Positions 1 through 11,563 of a stretch of DNA of 64,000 bases are shown here, piece by piece. The notes beneath the pieces are model-generated. The model worked only from the letters and a program-made list of their open reading frames with translations. It ran no database searches and was not told where the DNA came from. The position numbers were made by a program, and so were the translations under genes. Position 1 is the first letter of the stretch; each line of letters opens with the position of its first letter. Origin of the DNA: Chelonoidis abingdonii (Eukaryota > Chordata > Testudines > Testudinidae); assembly GCF_003597395.2 (NCBI RefSeq), contig NC_133778.1:24294785-24358784 (forward strand), written 5' to 3'.

Positions 1-1011
1 GGAACATACTCGTTTAAAGTTGTGCAATGCTCAGTTATAATGTCATTTGGCTGACTTTACAAGAGATCATTGCACAAGTTCCTCTTCTCGGCCTCCTCCC
101 CTTCCCTTCTTCCCTCCCTTCCAGCGCTTCCCCCGCCGCCAAAAAGCTGTTTGGCAGCGCTTAGGACTTTCTGGGAGAGAGGGAGGGAGAGAGCTAGTGG
201 GGAAACTGCCTCCCCAGCCCACCCCCAGCAGGCAGGGCCACCTGGAATGTTGGGGCTGCAGGGCCCTGGGCTGCAGCTCTAAAGCCCCCTTCAGAATGCG
301 GCCCTGTGAGCACGGGCCAGAGGACTCGGGAGGAGCAGGGGCAACTGCGCAGCCAGTGGCGGAGAAGTGGCGCTTTCACCTTCAAAGCCAGCCGGAGATA
401 AGCGGCGCTTTGAAGGGGAAAGCGCCGCTTCTCTCCGGCCGCTGGCTGTGTGGTTGCCCCTGCTCCTCCTGAGTCCTCTGGGCCATGCTCGCAGGGTCGC
501 ATTCTGAAAGGAGTTTTAGAGCTGCAGGCCAGGGCTCCGGGGCCCTGCAGCTCCTAAAGCCCCTGCATTCCATGTGGCCCTGCCTGCCGGGTGGTGGTGG
601 GGGGTCGGCTCCCAGAATTGTGGCCATGGGGGCAGTGCCATGCTGCATAGAGCTACCTGCACACCCCCTGCACCAAACAGGAGCTCCTTCTACACCTGCC
701 TGCCCAGCCCTGAGCGCCCTCCTGTACCCTAACTCGCTCTCAGACTCCACATCTCCACCCTGAGCGCCCTCCCAGACGCTGAACCCCCAGTCCTGAGCCC
801 CAGGGATAAGTCAGGGGCACCTCCCCACCACAGTACAGTATAGTAATGTACAGTATATAATGCCTTTTGTCTGCCCTCCTAAAATTTCCTTGGAACCTAA
901 CCCCCTGCATTTACGTTAAATCTTATGGTAAAATTGGATTAGTTTAACATTGTTTCACTTCAAGTTGCATTTTTCAGGAACATAATTACAATGTTAAGTG
1001 AGGAATTACTG
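1..1011. mobile_element. Tigger-like (Tc1/mariner superfamily) DNA transposon, cut by the window start
   Basis: The right end, read on the minus strand, begins CAGTAATTCCTCACTTAACA and is followed on the + strand by a TA dinucleotide (1012-1013). That is the terminus and target expected of a Tigger-type mariner relative. The first 80 bases resemble the sub-terminal part of the opposite end, so only that terminal repeat is missing. No transposase frame is visible, so this is a non-autonomous copy. The GC-rich core is a large inverted repeat described separately. Superfamily assignment rests on the terminal sequence and TA target only. Confidence 0.6.
205..625. repeat. Imperfect ~400 bp palindrome (foldback core of the transposon)
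   Basis: Bases ~205-411 pair with ~420-625 in inverted orientation. Matching blocks include CAGGCAGGGCCAC, GCAGCTCTAAA, TTCAGAATGCG, CCAGAGGACTC, GGAGGAGCAGGGGCAAC and the near-central AGCGGCGCTTT / AAAGCGCCGCTT. Several overlapping ORF-like frames on both strands here are by-products of the GC-rich inverted arms and are not genes. Confidence 0.8.
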
Positions 1012-1247
1012 TAGTTGTGTTAGTAGTAAGAAGGCAACGATCTGAGAATGCTGTAAAATTGTTGCCCTTATTAATATCTGTTGTGGGGCTAACACTTCAC
1101 TCTCAAAGACGGTCCATCTTTCACATGTCCAAACTCTTGATCTTTTTTTATGTTTGTGAAATAAGCTGTGCATTTCATATAAGAGGTTAATGCTTTCACT
1201 TATTTAAGTAAAACAGCTTTTTTTTTTTTTTTTTTTTTTTAAATAAG

Positions 1248-1521
1248 GGAAAGACCAACAGCAGAAGCCTGTCTCTCTCATTCTTGGCTGAAACAAGGGG
1301 AATTCATACTATTGCGTAGTCCTGAAGAATCTTCCTGTCCTTCTCCAATGCAGGAACACACAACAAAGTGTTCAGAGGAAAGGAATATTAAATCAATTTG
1401 TAATGGTACCTGTAGTGACATAGCAGAAAAAGAGAACATTCCAGAAGACAGCAGTACAGTCTCTAAACGTTTTCGGTTTGATGATTCATTGCAAGACTTC
1501 ATGACAGACTTAGTATGTTAA
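1248..1521 (+). CDS. STK17B: STK17B (DRAK2) serine/threonine kinase, last coding exon
   Basis: The exon starts after a very long T tract and AG (1246-1247), entering in phase 2, and ends at TAA 1519-1521. It encodes the last ~90 residues. The first part, ERPTAEACLSHSWL, is the end of the kinase domain (subdomain XI arginine and following helix). The tail ends with KENIPEDSS and SKRFRFDDSL, which match the conserved C-terminus of STK17B, a DAP-kinase-family apoptosis-related kinase. The upstream exons lie before the window. The gene order STK17B then DNAH7 on one strand agrees with mammals. Residue comparison is from memory of the family. Confidence 0.92.
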
Positions 1522-4450
1522 CACATGGCTGCCTGTGCAGGTCCTCTGAACTGAATTTAGGATTATAATCTATTCCAGTGGTGAATATTGTGAGATAATG
1601 GCTTGTCCATTCGTGCACCATGGTTATACTGAAATGCACTTTCAAGTGATCCTCTTATGTGGTACTTCCTTTCGTGTCCATTGCTGACAATGGCTTTTAC
1701 TCCTGAGTAACTGGAGTTCTGGCATCAGGGGAGAGCCGTATGTTTTGAAGGCGATTTACTTGAATACATTTGCACTCTTCAAGTTTTAGTCCAAAAAACG
1801 TTTTAATATAATAGAGACTAAAAATATAAAAACTTTTGAATATTAATAAACAGACTCTAGTTAAACAGCTTATAAAAGTGCTCAAAACAGTGATCTAATA
1901 ACATAAGCACATTTTTGTGACTAAGACTCGATAATGGATTGAAGCAGAGAAATTGAAACTAATAATTTCTGACAGCCTTTCACTGCAGTGACAGTGCCAT
2001 CTGTTAACTGAGAGTTTAAAATCAGCGGAATATTGGGATGTATTGAACAGATTCAGCAAATACTGTTTACTTAGAATATTTAGCTGTAGTTAAGGATAAT
2101 CTTTCTGCCTTAGCTGACTGGTTACACCTGGATAGTGTACTGCATGTGGCATGTACTTTTAGTATGCTCGCACGAATATTTCTGGAATACTAGAATAGAA
2201 TAAGGGTAGGTTGTCAGTCTTATTGCTGAAGATCCTTGTTTCATAAACAAATCTAATTGTAAGTGTGTAAAAAGTTTTGCACCAAAGTGCATATTGAAAC
2301 AAATGTACGTGCTCCAAAGAAGCTGTTGTTAGTCTCCATATATATCTGGATTGTATTGAAATACAGATTGCACTGTATAAATAGTCCAATTCCCATAATA
2401 GTTTAGTGTACATACCTCTTAAAAATATCAGAGATGATGAGACTAATAGCAGCATTTATTGCCCATGCGTCTGCATGAAGGATGTGTTAAAAAGCTGGTA
2501 GGTGTGGAATGGAGAGTGTGTTAATGAGCTTGCATAGTAATTTTTCCAACCAAACTATTTTTCCTTGAAGTACTTACTTATGCTGATGTTGAGAAATTGG
2601 TTGCAAAATTTCAGAATTAAAATTCAGAGCTCTTTTGGTAATCTAAATCTATCAATTTTTGAAAACATTCACATCTATCTTCTTTTTGGACTCTCCATCC
2701 TCCCCCCTCCCCACCTCCCAAAAAAGGCAAGGTTTTTTAGATTTTTTGTTTTTGTTTTGTATTCCTCTTTTTCCCAGGCTCAAAAAAACACTTCATTATG
2801 CCAAGTTTCAGCTTGGAGCAAATGTTGATCAGGTCCTAAACTGAGTTTATTCTGGAAATACTGACAAGCTATCATATCCACAGTAGCACTAATAGTGTGA
2901 AAATAAGAGCCTTTTTAATGGAAGTAATTAAAGCTCTTTGAAATATTATGAAAGTAAATGGCACTTTAAACTATTCCCTGAATCCTCCTCATTGTGGATG
3001 TCTCGTTTGTCTTGCATAATGAGAATAGTGATATTTAGTTAACTGCAAGATGCTTCCTCAAATGTGCATTTGGACCCTGTCATACTTAAACAATTTCTAG
3101 TTAATATTCAAGAGAAAATACCAAACATTAAAATAATGTAAATGCTCATTTTATTAATATGTAGTAAAATGTTGTTGTGTTTTAAATACCTTTATAACAA
3201 AAGGATGGAATAAAAAATATTTTAAGCAATTTGTATAGTAAATCCAACATAACAGACAAATGAGTCCAATAATGCTCTCTTTACTTGGTTAATACTCCTG
3301 TTGATCTGAGTGGAAGTGCCAACTGAGTAAAGTGTGCAGGATCAGGCCTTAACCTTTTATGTGTTAAAATCCAGTCTTTTCTGTTCTCTTTATAAAGACT
3401 GAGATCCATGTGATATTGTTTTTAATATCAGTATGTGTTCAAGCATGAACAAGCTGAGCTACCTAGTTATTAGGGGACTCCAGTATCTCATCTCTACATA
3501 TTAATGTTATGTAATGTATACATTATTCTTTTCTATGAATTGATAACAAGAAGTAAGTAGACTTTGTGGAGGCAGTTAATAGACAAGTTAGGGGTGGTTT
3601 TTTTAATTTTGGAAGTCCCTTTACCCAAGAGAAATATCTTTGTTTAAAATGATCATCTTTTCACAAGAACTTAATATAATTACAGCGTATCGAAATAAAG
3701 GTATTTTTATACATTCAGAAATGAAAGTTCACTTAAGATGAAGAGAGGAAATGTCAAAAGAGTACAACAGATTCAGCTATAAAAAGTTGTTTACAGAAAT
3801 AATTGCAATATAATTTAAGATGTCCAAATTACTGCTAAATTCTTAATTTTAAAACTGGAAGCTCTCTCACATTAATATTACTATTTCTTTTAACATATGA
3901 TACAGGTTATGGAAAATATGAAGTCATAACCATATATACCAGCACTTTAACTAAACAAAATACAGGAAATACTCCATAAAGAAACTTTCTACCATGGTAT
4001 TTGATGAATGTTTACATTTCTTACTGCTTTTTTCTGGTCTTAAGTTACCTTTTAAGTTTGAATAAGTGAATTTTGGTGTTATCCAATGGAGCTTTTTCAA
4101 ATTTTGTAGACATCTATATTTTTGTATGTAAATTAAAATATAACTGGAGCCAGAATTTTAAATTGTTTGGATTAATATAAATGTTTAATTTTATACAAAT
4201 TTTGTATTGTGCATGCCATAATTTTCTTTAACATATGTAATTTCATTTAAGGTACAATTGTTCTTTGGTAGCCCATTGTGCTTAGTGTCAAGTTATTGGG
4301 GATTAGCAAAAACAGGTTGTAAATGGTCATAGTAATATTTTATTAAGATAAGTGATGTAATTTCTATGCAATTCCTGAATTATTTTGTATAAAGAGACGT
4401 TTTGTATTGAAATGTGACTTTATTCAACAATTTGTACACTTAGTATTTTC
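1522..4450 (+). other. Probable STK17B 3' UTR (end not resolved)
   Basis: AT-rich non-coding sequence follows the STK17B stop with no clear transposon for about 3 kb, as expected of a long vertebrate 3' UTR. Several AATAAA or ATTAAA hexamers occur (for example near 3208, 3695 and 4133). I cannot tell which is used, so the 3' limit is a guess. Confidence 0.4.
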
Positions 4451-7400
4451 TAGTCAGAAAAAGAGGCTTTCCAGCTAATGTCCTATGCTCTTTGTAAAGC
4501 TACATTCACTAACTTATCAGATGAACTTTTTGAAATGCCACCACATCCTTACGCTTATTAATTTCATATCTGGAATGCTGCTTACAATTGAATCTAGATT
4601 AAATCTATGAGCAAAAAAGTGTTTCTGCTTTATGTACATTGAGGGCCAGAACTTTTGTCCTTTTATAGTTTAATGTTAGTCATAAAATGTTTTGAGGAAA
4701 GGAGAGGCATTTTAAAATATTATATCAGAAAGAAATGCTGGTGTTCAGGTTTCATTAGTCTCTCTGTAGAGGCTGCAGAACCAGCATTATGCCAACTAGC
4801 TAAAGAGAGAAGATAAGAAGCAAAATGAGTCAAAAATATGAAATGGGCCAGTACAAAAATTAAGTGTCTTGATTTAAAACACTAACCTGGTGATCTGCAT
4901 ACCTCAACAGCATAAGATAAACAGGTATGTAGTATCCATGTTGTTTGTTTAGCAGATGGTTGTCCTTTCTAAAGGCAATTAACTCCTTAAAGTTAAGTTG
5001 AATGTTAATAGGCAGATGGCCTAAAAATAAATTTATACTCTTCTAGAGAACTTCATATATTATGTGTGTAATAAATAGGTAGTAATTCATTAGTACAGGC
5101 TGAACACTGCAGTTGCTACATAAAGATTCCATTGACAAAAGGGTCATTCTGTTTGTGTTTAGAACTTCATAACTGAGCCGTGTGTTCCGTGAAAGGAACA
5201 GTATCCCTATGTATTTGTTTTGGCATTACTGCAGTATTCACTTCAGAAGGGCTTTAAATCTCTTAAATTTTCTGCCCATAAAACTTTTATCCAGTGTGCA
5301 ACCTATACTAAAAAAAAATCCTATTTATTAAATACTCATTTCCCCCATTAGCAACATTGTAGAGCTCATTTCGAAATAAAACAAGAATGATGAGTCTCCA
5401 CTCTGATTTTGGTCTCCCTGAGAAATGTGATGTTAGCAGAAAAATCTCCGTTCTATGTATCAATTGATAACTCCGTAAATTCAACCACAAATGTTTTCCT
5501 AACTAGAAATTAGTTGTATAACTTTTTCAGAAACTCATAGCAGAGAAAACTGGATAACAAGTTTGTTGGCCTCTGTGCTGGAAGAAGGGGGGGAAAAATT
5601 GTGCCTTGATTTCTGCCAGCTATCAGACTTGGAAGTGCTTCTTTGCCAGCTCTGTATATTAGAGAAATGGATAGGCTGCTGTACTGATGAGCCAGTATAT
5701 AGAAACATTCCCATATTAATTTCAATATGGAAAAATCCATAAATATGTAGTTTTGAGTTGACAATGACAAACTGTAAATGTGTAAGATATAGCTTAGAAA
5801 ACTTTTTGGTTCAGAAAACTAACATAACGTGTACATGATTAGCTCTAGTAAGTCAATAGAACTCCTCCCAAATAGGGTTTCCAGGATCAGGCGTTTGCTG
5901 CGACAACACTTCAAATTGTTGTTGCTTTTAGAGCAGAAGGAAAAACATAGTGAATTCCTGACCCCCAGTGAAGACCGGCAAAACTCCTATTGACCTCAGA
6001 GGTTAAAGATTTTTACCCTTGAAATCTTGGGGAAGAGAATAAAGCACAAAACTTCTCTGGCCATGAGTACATTATCACAGGGCAGAATTCAGCCACAATG
6101 ATCAAGCTAAAATTCCTGTTGAGATCGTTACCATCAAGTATGCATCCTAGTCTCAGTTCGATATTTATATTTTATCTAATCACAATCCAAATAGCCATGG
6201 GTATTTTTAAGAGATGTTGGCACTGACAGACTTTCTAGGTAGTTTTATGGTGAACATTATCGTGTATCAGCATGCCTGACAGAATTATGTAAGTAAGCTT
6301 CCGTGTCTTCTCGTCCTATTCTTTACTAGCATGGCGGGGGCGCATGGGAGGAGTAGTCTGTGGAAATGCTGTTGCAAAGAGAGATTTGCATTGTGCTGAA
6401 GGCAGTGATATGTAGTTGTTCAGTACCTTCTGAGAGAATTTTATGTCTGAGGAAATGTCTGAGAAAGTTGGCCTGGATTTGAGCTGACAATTTAGAGATG
6501 GAAAGTTCTATATCCCATAACTAGCCTTTTGAGCTTTCCAGTTCCTTCCTGTGGAGCACTCCTCCCACTTCCTAATCTCCGTAGATTTAACGTACAACAC
6601 CTAGTAAGGAAAACTACTAACGGACATGAAAATCTCGAGCACCATACTAATGACACTTACCTTAAAATCCAGTACCATGCTCCTACATTTTGCAAGTGCA
6701 CATTTCACATGTGCCCATTTGCACTCAATGTCCATATCAAAGCCCAGTCCCTAGTTCATGAATGATTATCTGACCGATTCTCTAATCATGTTCAGTAGCC
6801 TGTGAGCCACTTGTGTAATATAACTATTCCAAATGTATATTGTTAAAACCTTTTTCACATTATATTCTCTTGTGTATGAACATAATGTATGTAATGTTAG
6901 AGATTTACTGGGTAATTACAACCTCTAGTAGGGCTCATCTCATCTCATCTCATATTTGCCATTTGGACTATTTCTAATTCTCATTCTGCTCTATTGCAGC
7001 GAGCAGCTGTCATTAAAATAGAGGAGAGGGTAGCAACTGCCCTACCTGTAATGGGTTAAGCAGTTCAAATAACCTAGTTGGCACCTGACCAGAAGGACCA
7101 ATGAGGAAAGAAGATGCTTTCAGATCTGGGGTGGCAAGGGAGGAGAAGGATTTGTTTGTTCTCTTTTGTTGTTCCCTCTCTGGACAGAAGGAGAAGCCAA
7201 GCAGGTACAATATCTCCTGAAACTATACCTGGAATAATCCATCTAAAACCACAGAAACTATAAGTAGGGCAAGGAAATGTGTTAGGTTCTCTTTTGTTTT
7301 GGGCTTGTGAATTTCCCTATGCTACAAAAGTAGTTTTATTTCTGTTTTTGTAACTGTGAAATAGAGCCCCGAGGGGAATCCTCTGCGTTTTTAAATCTTT

Positions 7401-9035
7401 TTATTACTCTGTAAAGTTACCTTCCATCCTGATTTTGCAGGTGTGATTCTTTTACTTTTTTCTTATTTTAAGAACCTGATTGATTTCAGTGTTCTGAAGA
7501 CAAAGGGTCTGGGCTGTGCTCACATTGCTAAGGCAATTGTTTGGTATATTATTCTCAAGCCTCCCCAGGAAAGGGGGTGAAAGGGCTTGGGGGGATATTT
7601 TGGGGGGTATAGGGATTCCAAGTGATCCTTCCTTGAATTTTTGTGTAAATCACTTGGTGGTGTCAGCAATACTGTCCAAGGACAAGGAAAAAAATTTGTG
7701 CCTTGGACGTTTTAACCTAAACTGGTAGAATATAAGATTAAGGGGGTCTTTCATGTGGGTTCCCACATCTGTACCCCAGAGTTCAGATGGGGGTGAGTGG
7801 AGAAGCCTGACAGCAGCTAATGGCCTGTATGGATGCAAAGATATGAGGGAATTAATTCAAAGATGCTTTTACAAAGCTTTAAAAAAAAATCTGGCATGAA
7901 GACAAATATATACTGAGCAATTAATTGCTGGTGTAATTCTACTGAAGCTGATAAAGTAACAGCAGTGACTATTTTGCCCTTTATTTTTGAGACCCAGCAG
8001 AGCCAGTGTGGTAACATAGGTCAAAGAATAAAACCCTGTAAAATCTATTGGCGTACTTGGCTAAATCACTAGCATTAAAATGCTGGCTGGGTTATTGCCC
8101 TATATTGCTGCTGATTTAGATAAGCAGACCTTCTATTTTGTCCCTTTATAAACTCCCTTGCTGTATTATGTTGCATCTGTGATGTTCACTTGCAGATAAA
8201 GAGCCTGATTTCAAAGTGCTGAACCTGCAGAATTTCTATAGATTTCAGTCAGAAATGCAGGTGTTCAGCATCTCTCACAATCAGGCACCAAGTCATTTGA
8301 CAATTCACTCAAGGCAGCAGATCAGGACCTGGAGGTCAGATAGGTTGGGTACACCTAGTTTGTAAATGCCACCCGGACTTAGGTAGGAGCTAGGCACCAA
8401 GCAGGTTAGACAGTTTTGTGCATGCACTTTGACAGAAATTTAGGCACCAGGGACTTTATTAGCAGAAACGTAGGTGTCTAGGAAAGTACCTAAACCTTTG
8501 TGGATCTAGCTCTGAGCCTTTCTTGAATTTGTGGTTCCACACCCTCCTCTTTATGTTCAGCCATCCACTTGATAAATTGTACCTGCAACTGAGACTTCCT
8601 CTCATGACCACAAATACTTTATCATTGAAAGCGCAGAAAATGTCAGTTGATGGATAAGTAACAAGGTTACTGTAATTATTAAGGTAAAATCGTCTACTAA
8701 TTGAAGTGTTCAGCTCTGTTTCACACTTGTAACCTTTTGTCAAATTGGAATTGGTTGCTGATGTAGTGACCACACACTTTTCTAAAGAAGTGGCAGGACA
8801 AATAAGGAAAGTTTTTTTCTGTTGCCCCAAGCAATAATGTAAATACAGTTAGGTAACCAGGAGGCCACTGACTAATGAAACATGATAAGCTGTTTTATTG
8901 GGCAAATAAATGGATGAAGTATGACTTTAGATAGACATAGCTATCGCTTTAGATGGTGATAACTTTTTGCTTACCTGATAAAAACTGAAATATGGTCAAA
9001 TGAATACATATACTTCAGATGCCTGACATACAAAG
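4451..9035. other. Intergenic sequence between STK17B and DNAH7, no gene seen
   Basis: Only short ORFs without family features occur here. A short CTCAT pentamer run is near 6935-6955. A degenerate palindromic repeat is listed separately at 8200-8290. I see no RNA gene or conserved coding exon. Confidence 0.5.
8200..8290. repeat. Small palindromic interspersed repeat
   Basis: The block begins with GAGCCTGATTTC and closes with CAATCAGGC. Its two halves match in inverted orientation around GTGCTGAACCTGCA / TGCAGGTGTTCAGCA. It looks like an old short palindromic transposon. Similar relics occur near 24540 and 44030. Confidence 0.5.
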
Positions 9036-9039
9036 CTGA

Positions 9040-9635
9040 AAGTCAAGTACATACGAACAGCCATACTGGGTCAGACCAAAGGTTGATCCAGCACAGTATC
9101 CTATCTACCAACGTGGCCGATGTCAGGTGCCCTAGAGGGAGTGAACCTAACAGGTAATGATCAAGTGATCTCTCTCCTGCCATCCATCTGCACCCTCTGA
9201 AAAACAGAGGCTAGGGACACCCTTCCTTACCCATCCTGGTTAATAGCCATTAATGAACTTAATCTCCATGCATTTATCTAGTTCTCTTTTAAACCCTGTT
9301 ACAGTCCTAGCCTTCACAACCTCTCCAGGCAAGGAGTTCTATAGATTCTGTGCGCTGTGTGAAGAAGAACTTCCTTTTATTTGTTTTAAACCTGCCCATC
9401 AATTTCAGGTGGTGGCCCCTAGTTCTTATGGGAACAAGTAAATAACTTTTCCTTATTCACTTTCTCCACTCCCCTCATGATTTATGTGCATCTATCATAT
9501 CCCCCCTTAGTCTCCTCTTTTCCAAGCTTGAAAAGTCCTAGCCCCTTTAACCTCTCCTCATATGGGACCTGTTTCCATTGAGAAGTACTCTCAGCCCTAT
9601 CCTCTTGTGTATCGATTTGATAAGCAGCTGCCTAA
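9040..9635 (-). mobile_element. CR1 LINE fragment, antisense, 3' portion
   Basis: The + strand reads as the reverse complement of a sauropsid CR1 3' region. Landmarks are GCCATACTGGGTCAGACC at the start, TTCACAACCTCTCC, TGTGTGAAGAAGAACTTCC, and TATCATATCCCCCCTTAGTC near the end. It is the same family and orientation as the copy at 32487-33718. It is 5'-truncated relative to the element and has no intact frame. Confidence 0.85.
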
Positions 9636-9984
9636 TTTGGTGACTTGTATTGCAAGTTACAATACCCATTGACTTCACTGAGTCTTGGGGACTGTCATCA
9701 ACTCACAGGATTGGATCCTTCCTTGCTGTTTAAGAAAGGAAGAGCCAGATCTTCAGCTGATATAAATCAGCATAGCTCCATTAAAATCAGTTTCATCCTA
9801 TTTCTAAGGATGAGACTTTCACTTAATATCACTATAAGCAAGAACACACAATGTTCAAAAGAATGATTTTATAGAAACTATAGTATAAGAAAAATGATAT
9901 AAAGCAAGCATATGTGAAATTTGTTTTCTTTTAATATGTGGTTGTATTTAATATAAAACTATTTTGTCATCTTATTTAAACCAA

Positions 9985-10185
9985 AACATGGTCTCAGCTT
10001 ACATACAGAAATTGCACCAATTGAACTACATGTGGATTCTAAATTGATTTAGTTCAATTGGTGCAACTCTTGTGTAGATATGAACTGATTTAAGAGTGTC
10101 CACACAGACGAGTTGAATTGTTTGCCATATTGGTTAGTACCAGATTTGGTTAAATTGGTGCAATTTGTGTGCATAGAGTAGTGTG
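9985..10185. mobile_element. Short non-autonomous DNA transposon-like repeat
   Basis: Internal inverted copies of TTGCACCAATTGAACTA and TAGTTCAATTGGTGCAA type sequence flank AAGAGTGTCCACACAG. This layout is typical of small palindromic hAT-like elements. Boundaries and family are uncertain. Confidence 0.4.
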
Positions 10186-11339
10186 ACTCTCACTTTTGTC
10201 CTCAACCTCAATGAAGACAATGGCAACATTCTATTGACTTCAGAGGAAGCAGGACCAGACCCCAAGCTTACTAAGCAGAGATTACTTCTTCACATGTTAA
10301 TACTTGAATTGTGCTGTTGTGGGACAAGGAAAATTGTAACTATAAATCATTAGCAAAGGAGTACATTGTCATGTTTCTGGTGTACATTCCTGAATATCCT
10401 GTTTTTCCTTTGGCATAGCATTTCAGTTTTAATGTTGAACATGCATCCCTCAGTAGCCAAAAGAAGCTATTGCAATTATCAAGGAAATTATGTGTAGCTA
10501 AGAACTTACACAATACTATATTTAAATAAGAAAATCTTTATTCCTCTTCCTGTTCCCTGCAATTAACAGGCCAATAAATTGCTCCATTTGACTTTCTAGA
10601 AACCATTTCAATATCAGTACAAAAATGATTTTGAATGTTGCAGAACAGCAGAAAGTTTTGTTTTGTTTTTGTGGTGACTGTTTACTGGGTGCTGTTATGG
10701 AGGTGGATATTTTATCAGGCACAATACTGGTTGACATGAAGCAATGTCTTTTACTAGACCAGCTTCTGATAAGCTTTCACAGAACTCTTCAATGTCTGTT
10801 TAAACTCCCAAGTTAGTCTCCCTCACCATTGCAACAAGCACTCTATGCTTGTCACAGGTTCCATGACTTGCTACAACCTCTGTGACTCCTGCAAGGGCCA
10901 CTGTAGTTGACCCTAGCACTGTCCAAGCAGCTGGCTCCAGGGCCAGCCACACCAGTCTCTGCTCGAGCGGCCCCAGCAGTGTTCCTGGGGTCGCCAGCAG
11001 GGGCAGCGGTGTTCTGTTGGCCCCTGCAGCCGGTGCCTCTGGACCCGGGCGGCTCCCACCCCGGCAGTGCCCCCTAGCCATGCTCCCAAGCAGTAGCCCC
11101 CTTTGACGTCCCGCTCAGAGACTGTCACGGCCAGTAGTGCCGGAGCTATCGCTGCTTCAGAGGAAAACAAACCCTCCATCACCCCCTAGCGCCGGGTTAC
11201 GGAGGCGTCCGGAGAGCTGTGAGAGCGTCTCGCTCAATCTATTTAACCGACCCCGCCCCCAAGAAGCTGCTCACGCCTCACCCGCAATACCCAACCCAGA
11301 GCCGCTATCACAGCGCTTTAGGGCCACCCAAGCTCCGGG

Positions 11340-11344
11340 CCAAT
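11340..11344 (+). promoter_or_regulatory. CCAAT box (NF-Y-type site)
   Basis: CCAAT followed by CAGG, about 205 bp upstream of the DNAH7 start codon and 80 bp upstream of the X-box-like motif. This spacing is common in TATA-less promoters. Confidence 0.5.
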
Positions 11345-11422
11345 CAGGCGCGCGCACTGCCGGCGGGGACCGTTGGGATTCGCTCTGCGTCTCGCGACGG
11401 AGGCGGAGCCTGGGCCCGAACC

Positions 11423-11435
11423 GCTGCTAAGCAAC
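11423..11435 (+). promoter_or_regulatory. X-box-like RFX binding motif
   Basis: GCTGCTAAGCAAC differs at one position from the near-palindromic X-box form GTTGCTAAGCAAC bound by RFX factors. It sits 113 bp upstream of the start codon in the CpG island. RFX2, RFX3 and FOXJ1 drive motile-cilium genes, and axonemal dynein promoters usually carry such sites, so the motif agrees with the gene identity. Binding is inferred. Confidence 0.65.
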
Positions 11436-11548
11436 GGGGCTTCCCTCGACACAACAGCCCCTCCCCTTCCCGCCGGCGACTGGGCTCCGGGGGAGCTGGC
11501 AGGAGCTTGCGTGGGAGCGGAGCCCCCGAGCCGGGAGGAACCGCAGAT

Positions 11549-11563
11549 ATGGGCAGCGAGCAG
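11549..11563 (+). CDS. DNAH7: DNAH7 coding exon 1 (residues 1-5)
   Basis: ATG GGC AGC GAG CAG is followed by the donor GTGAGG. The start has G at -3 and G at +4, a good initiation context. MGSEQ resembles the known DNAH7 N-terminus. The exon ends in phase 0, matching exon 2 about 10 kb away. Confidence 0.8.

Larger units (their letters stand above)
10870..11548 (+). promoter_or_regulatory. CpG-rich promoter and 5' UTR of DNAH7
   Basis: The base composition changes from AT-rich to strongly GC- and CpG-rich just upstream of the first coding exon. A CCAAT motif in the context GGCCAATCAGG lies at 11340-11344 and an RFX X-box-like site at 11423-11435. I see no TATA box at a plausible distance, which fits a CpG-island promoter with dispersed starts. 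The transcription start itself cannot be placed from sequence alone. Confidence 0.7.

Noticed and set aside
47..763. Several 70-140 codon ORFs on both strands at the start of the window
   Set aside because: They are by-products of the GC-rich palindrome inside the DNA transposon; the same words appear in inverted frames.
9253..9441. 62 codon + strand ORF
   Set aside because: It is the antisense reading of the CR1 3' region.
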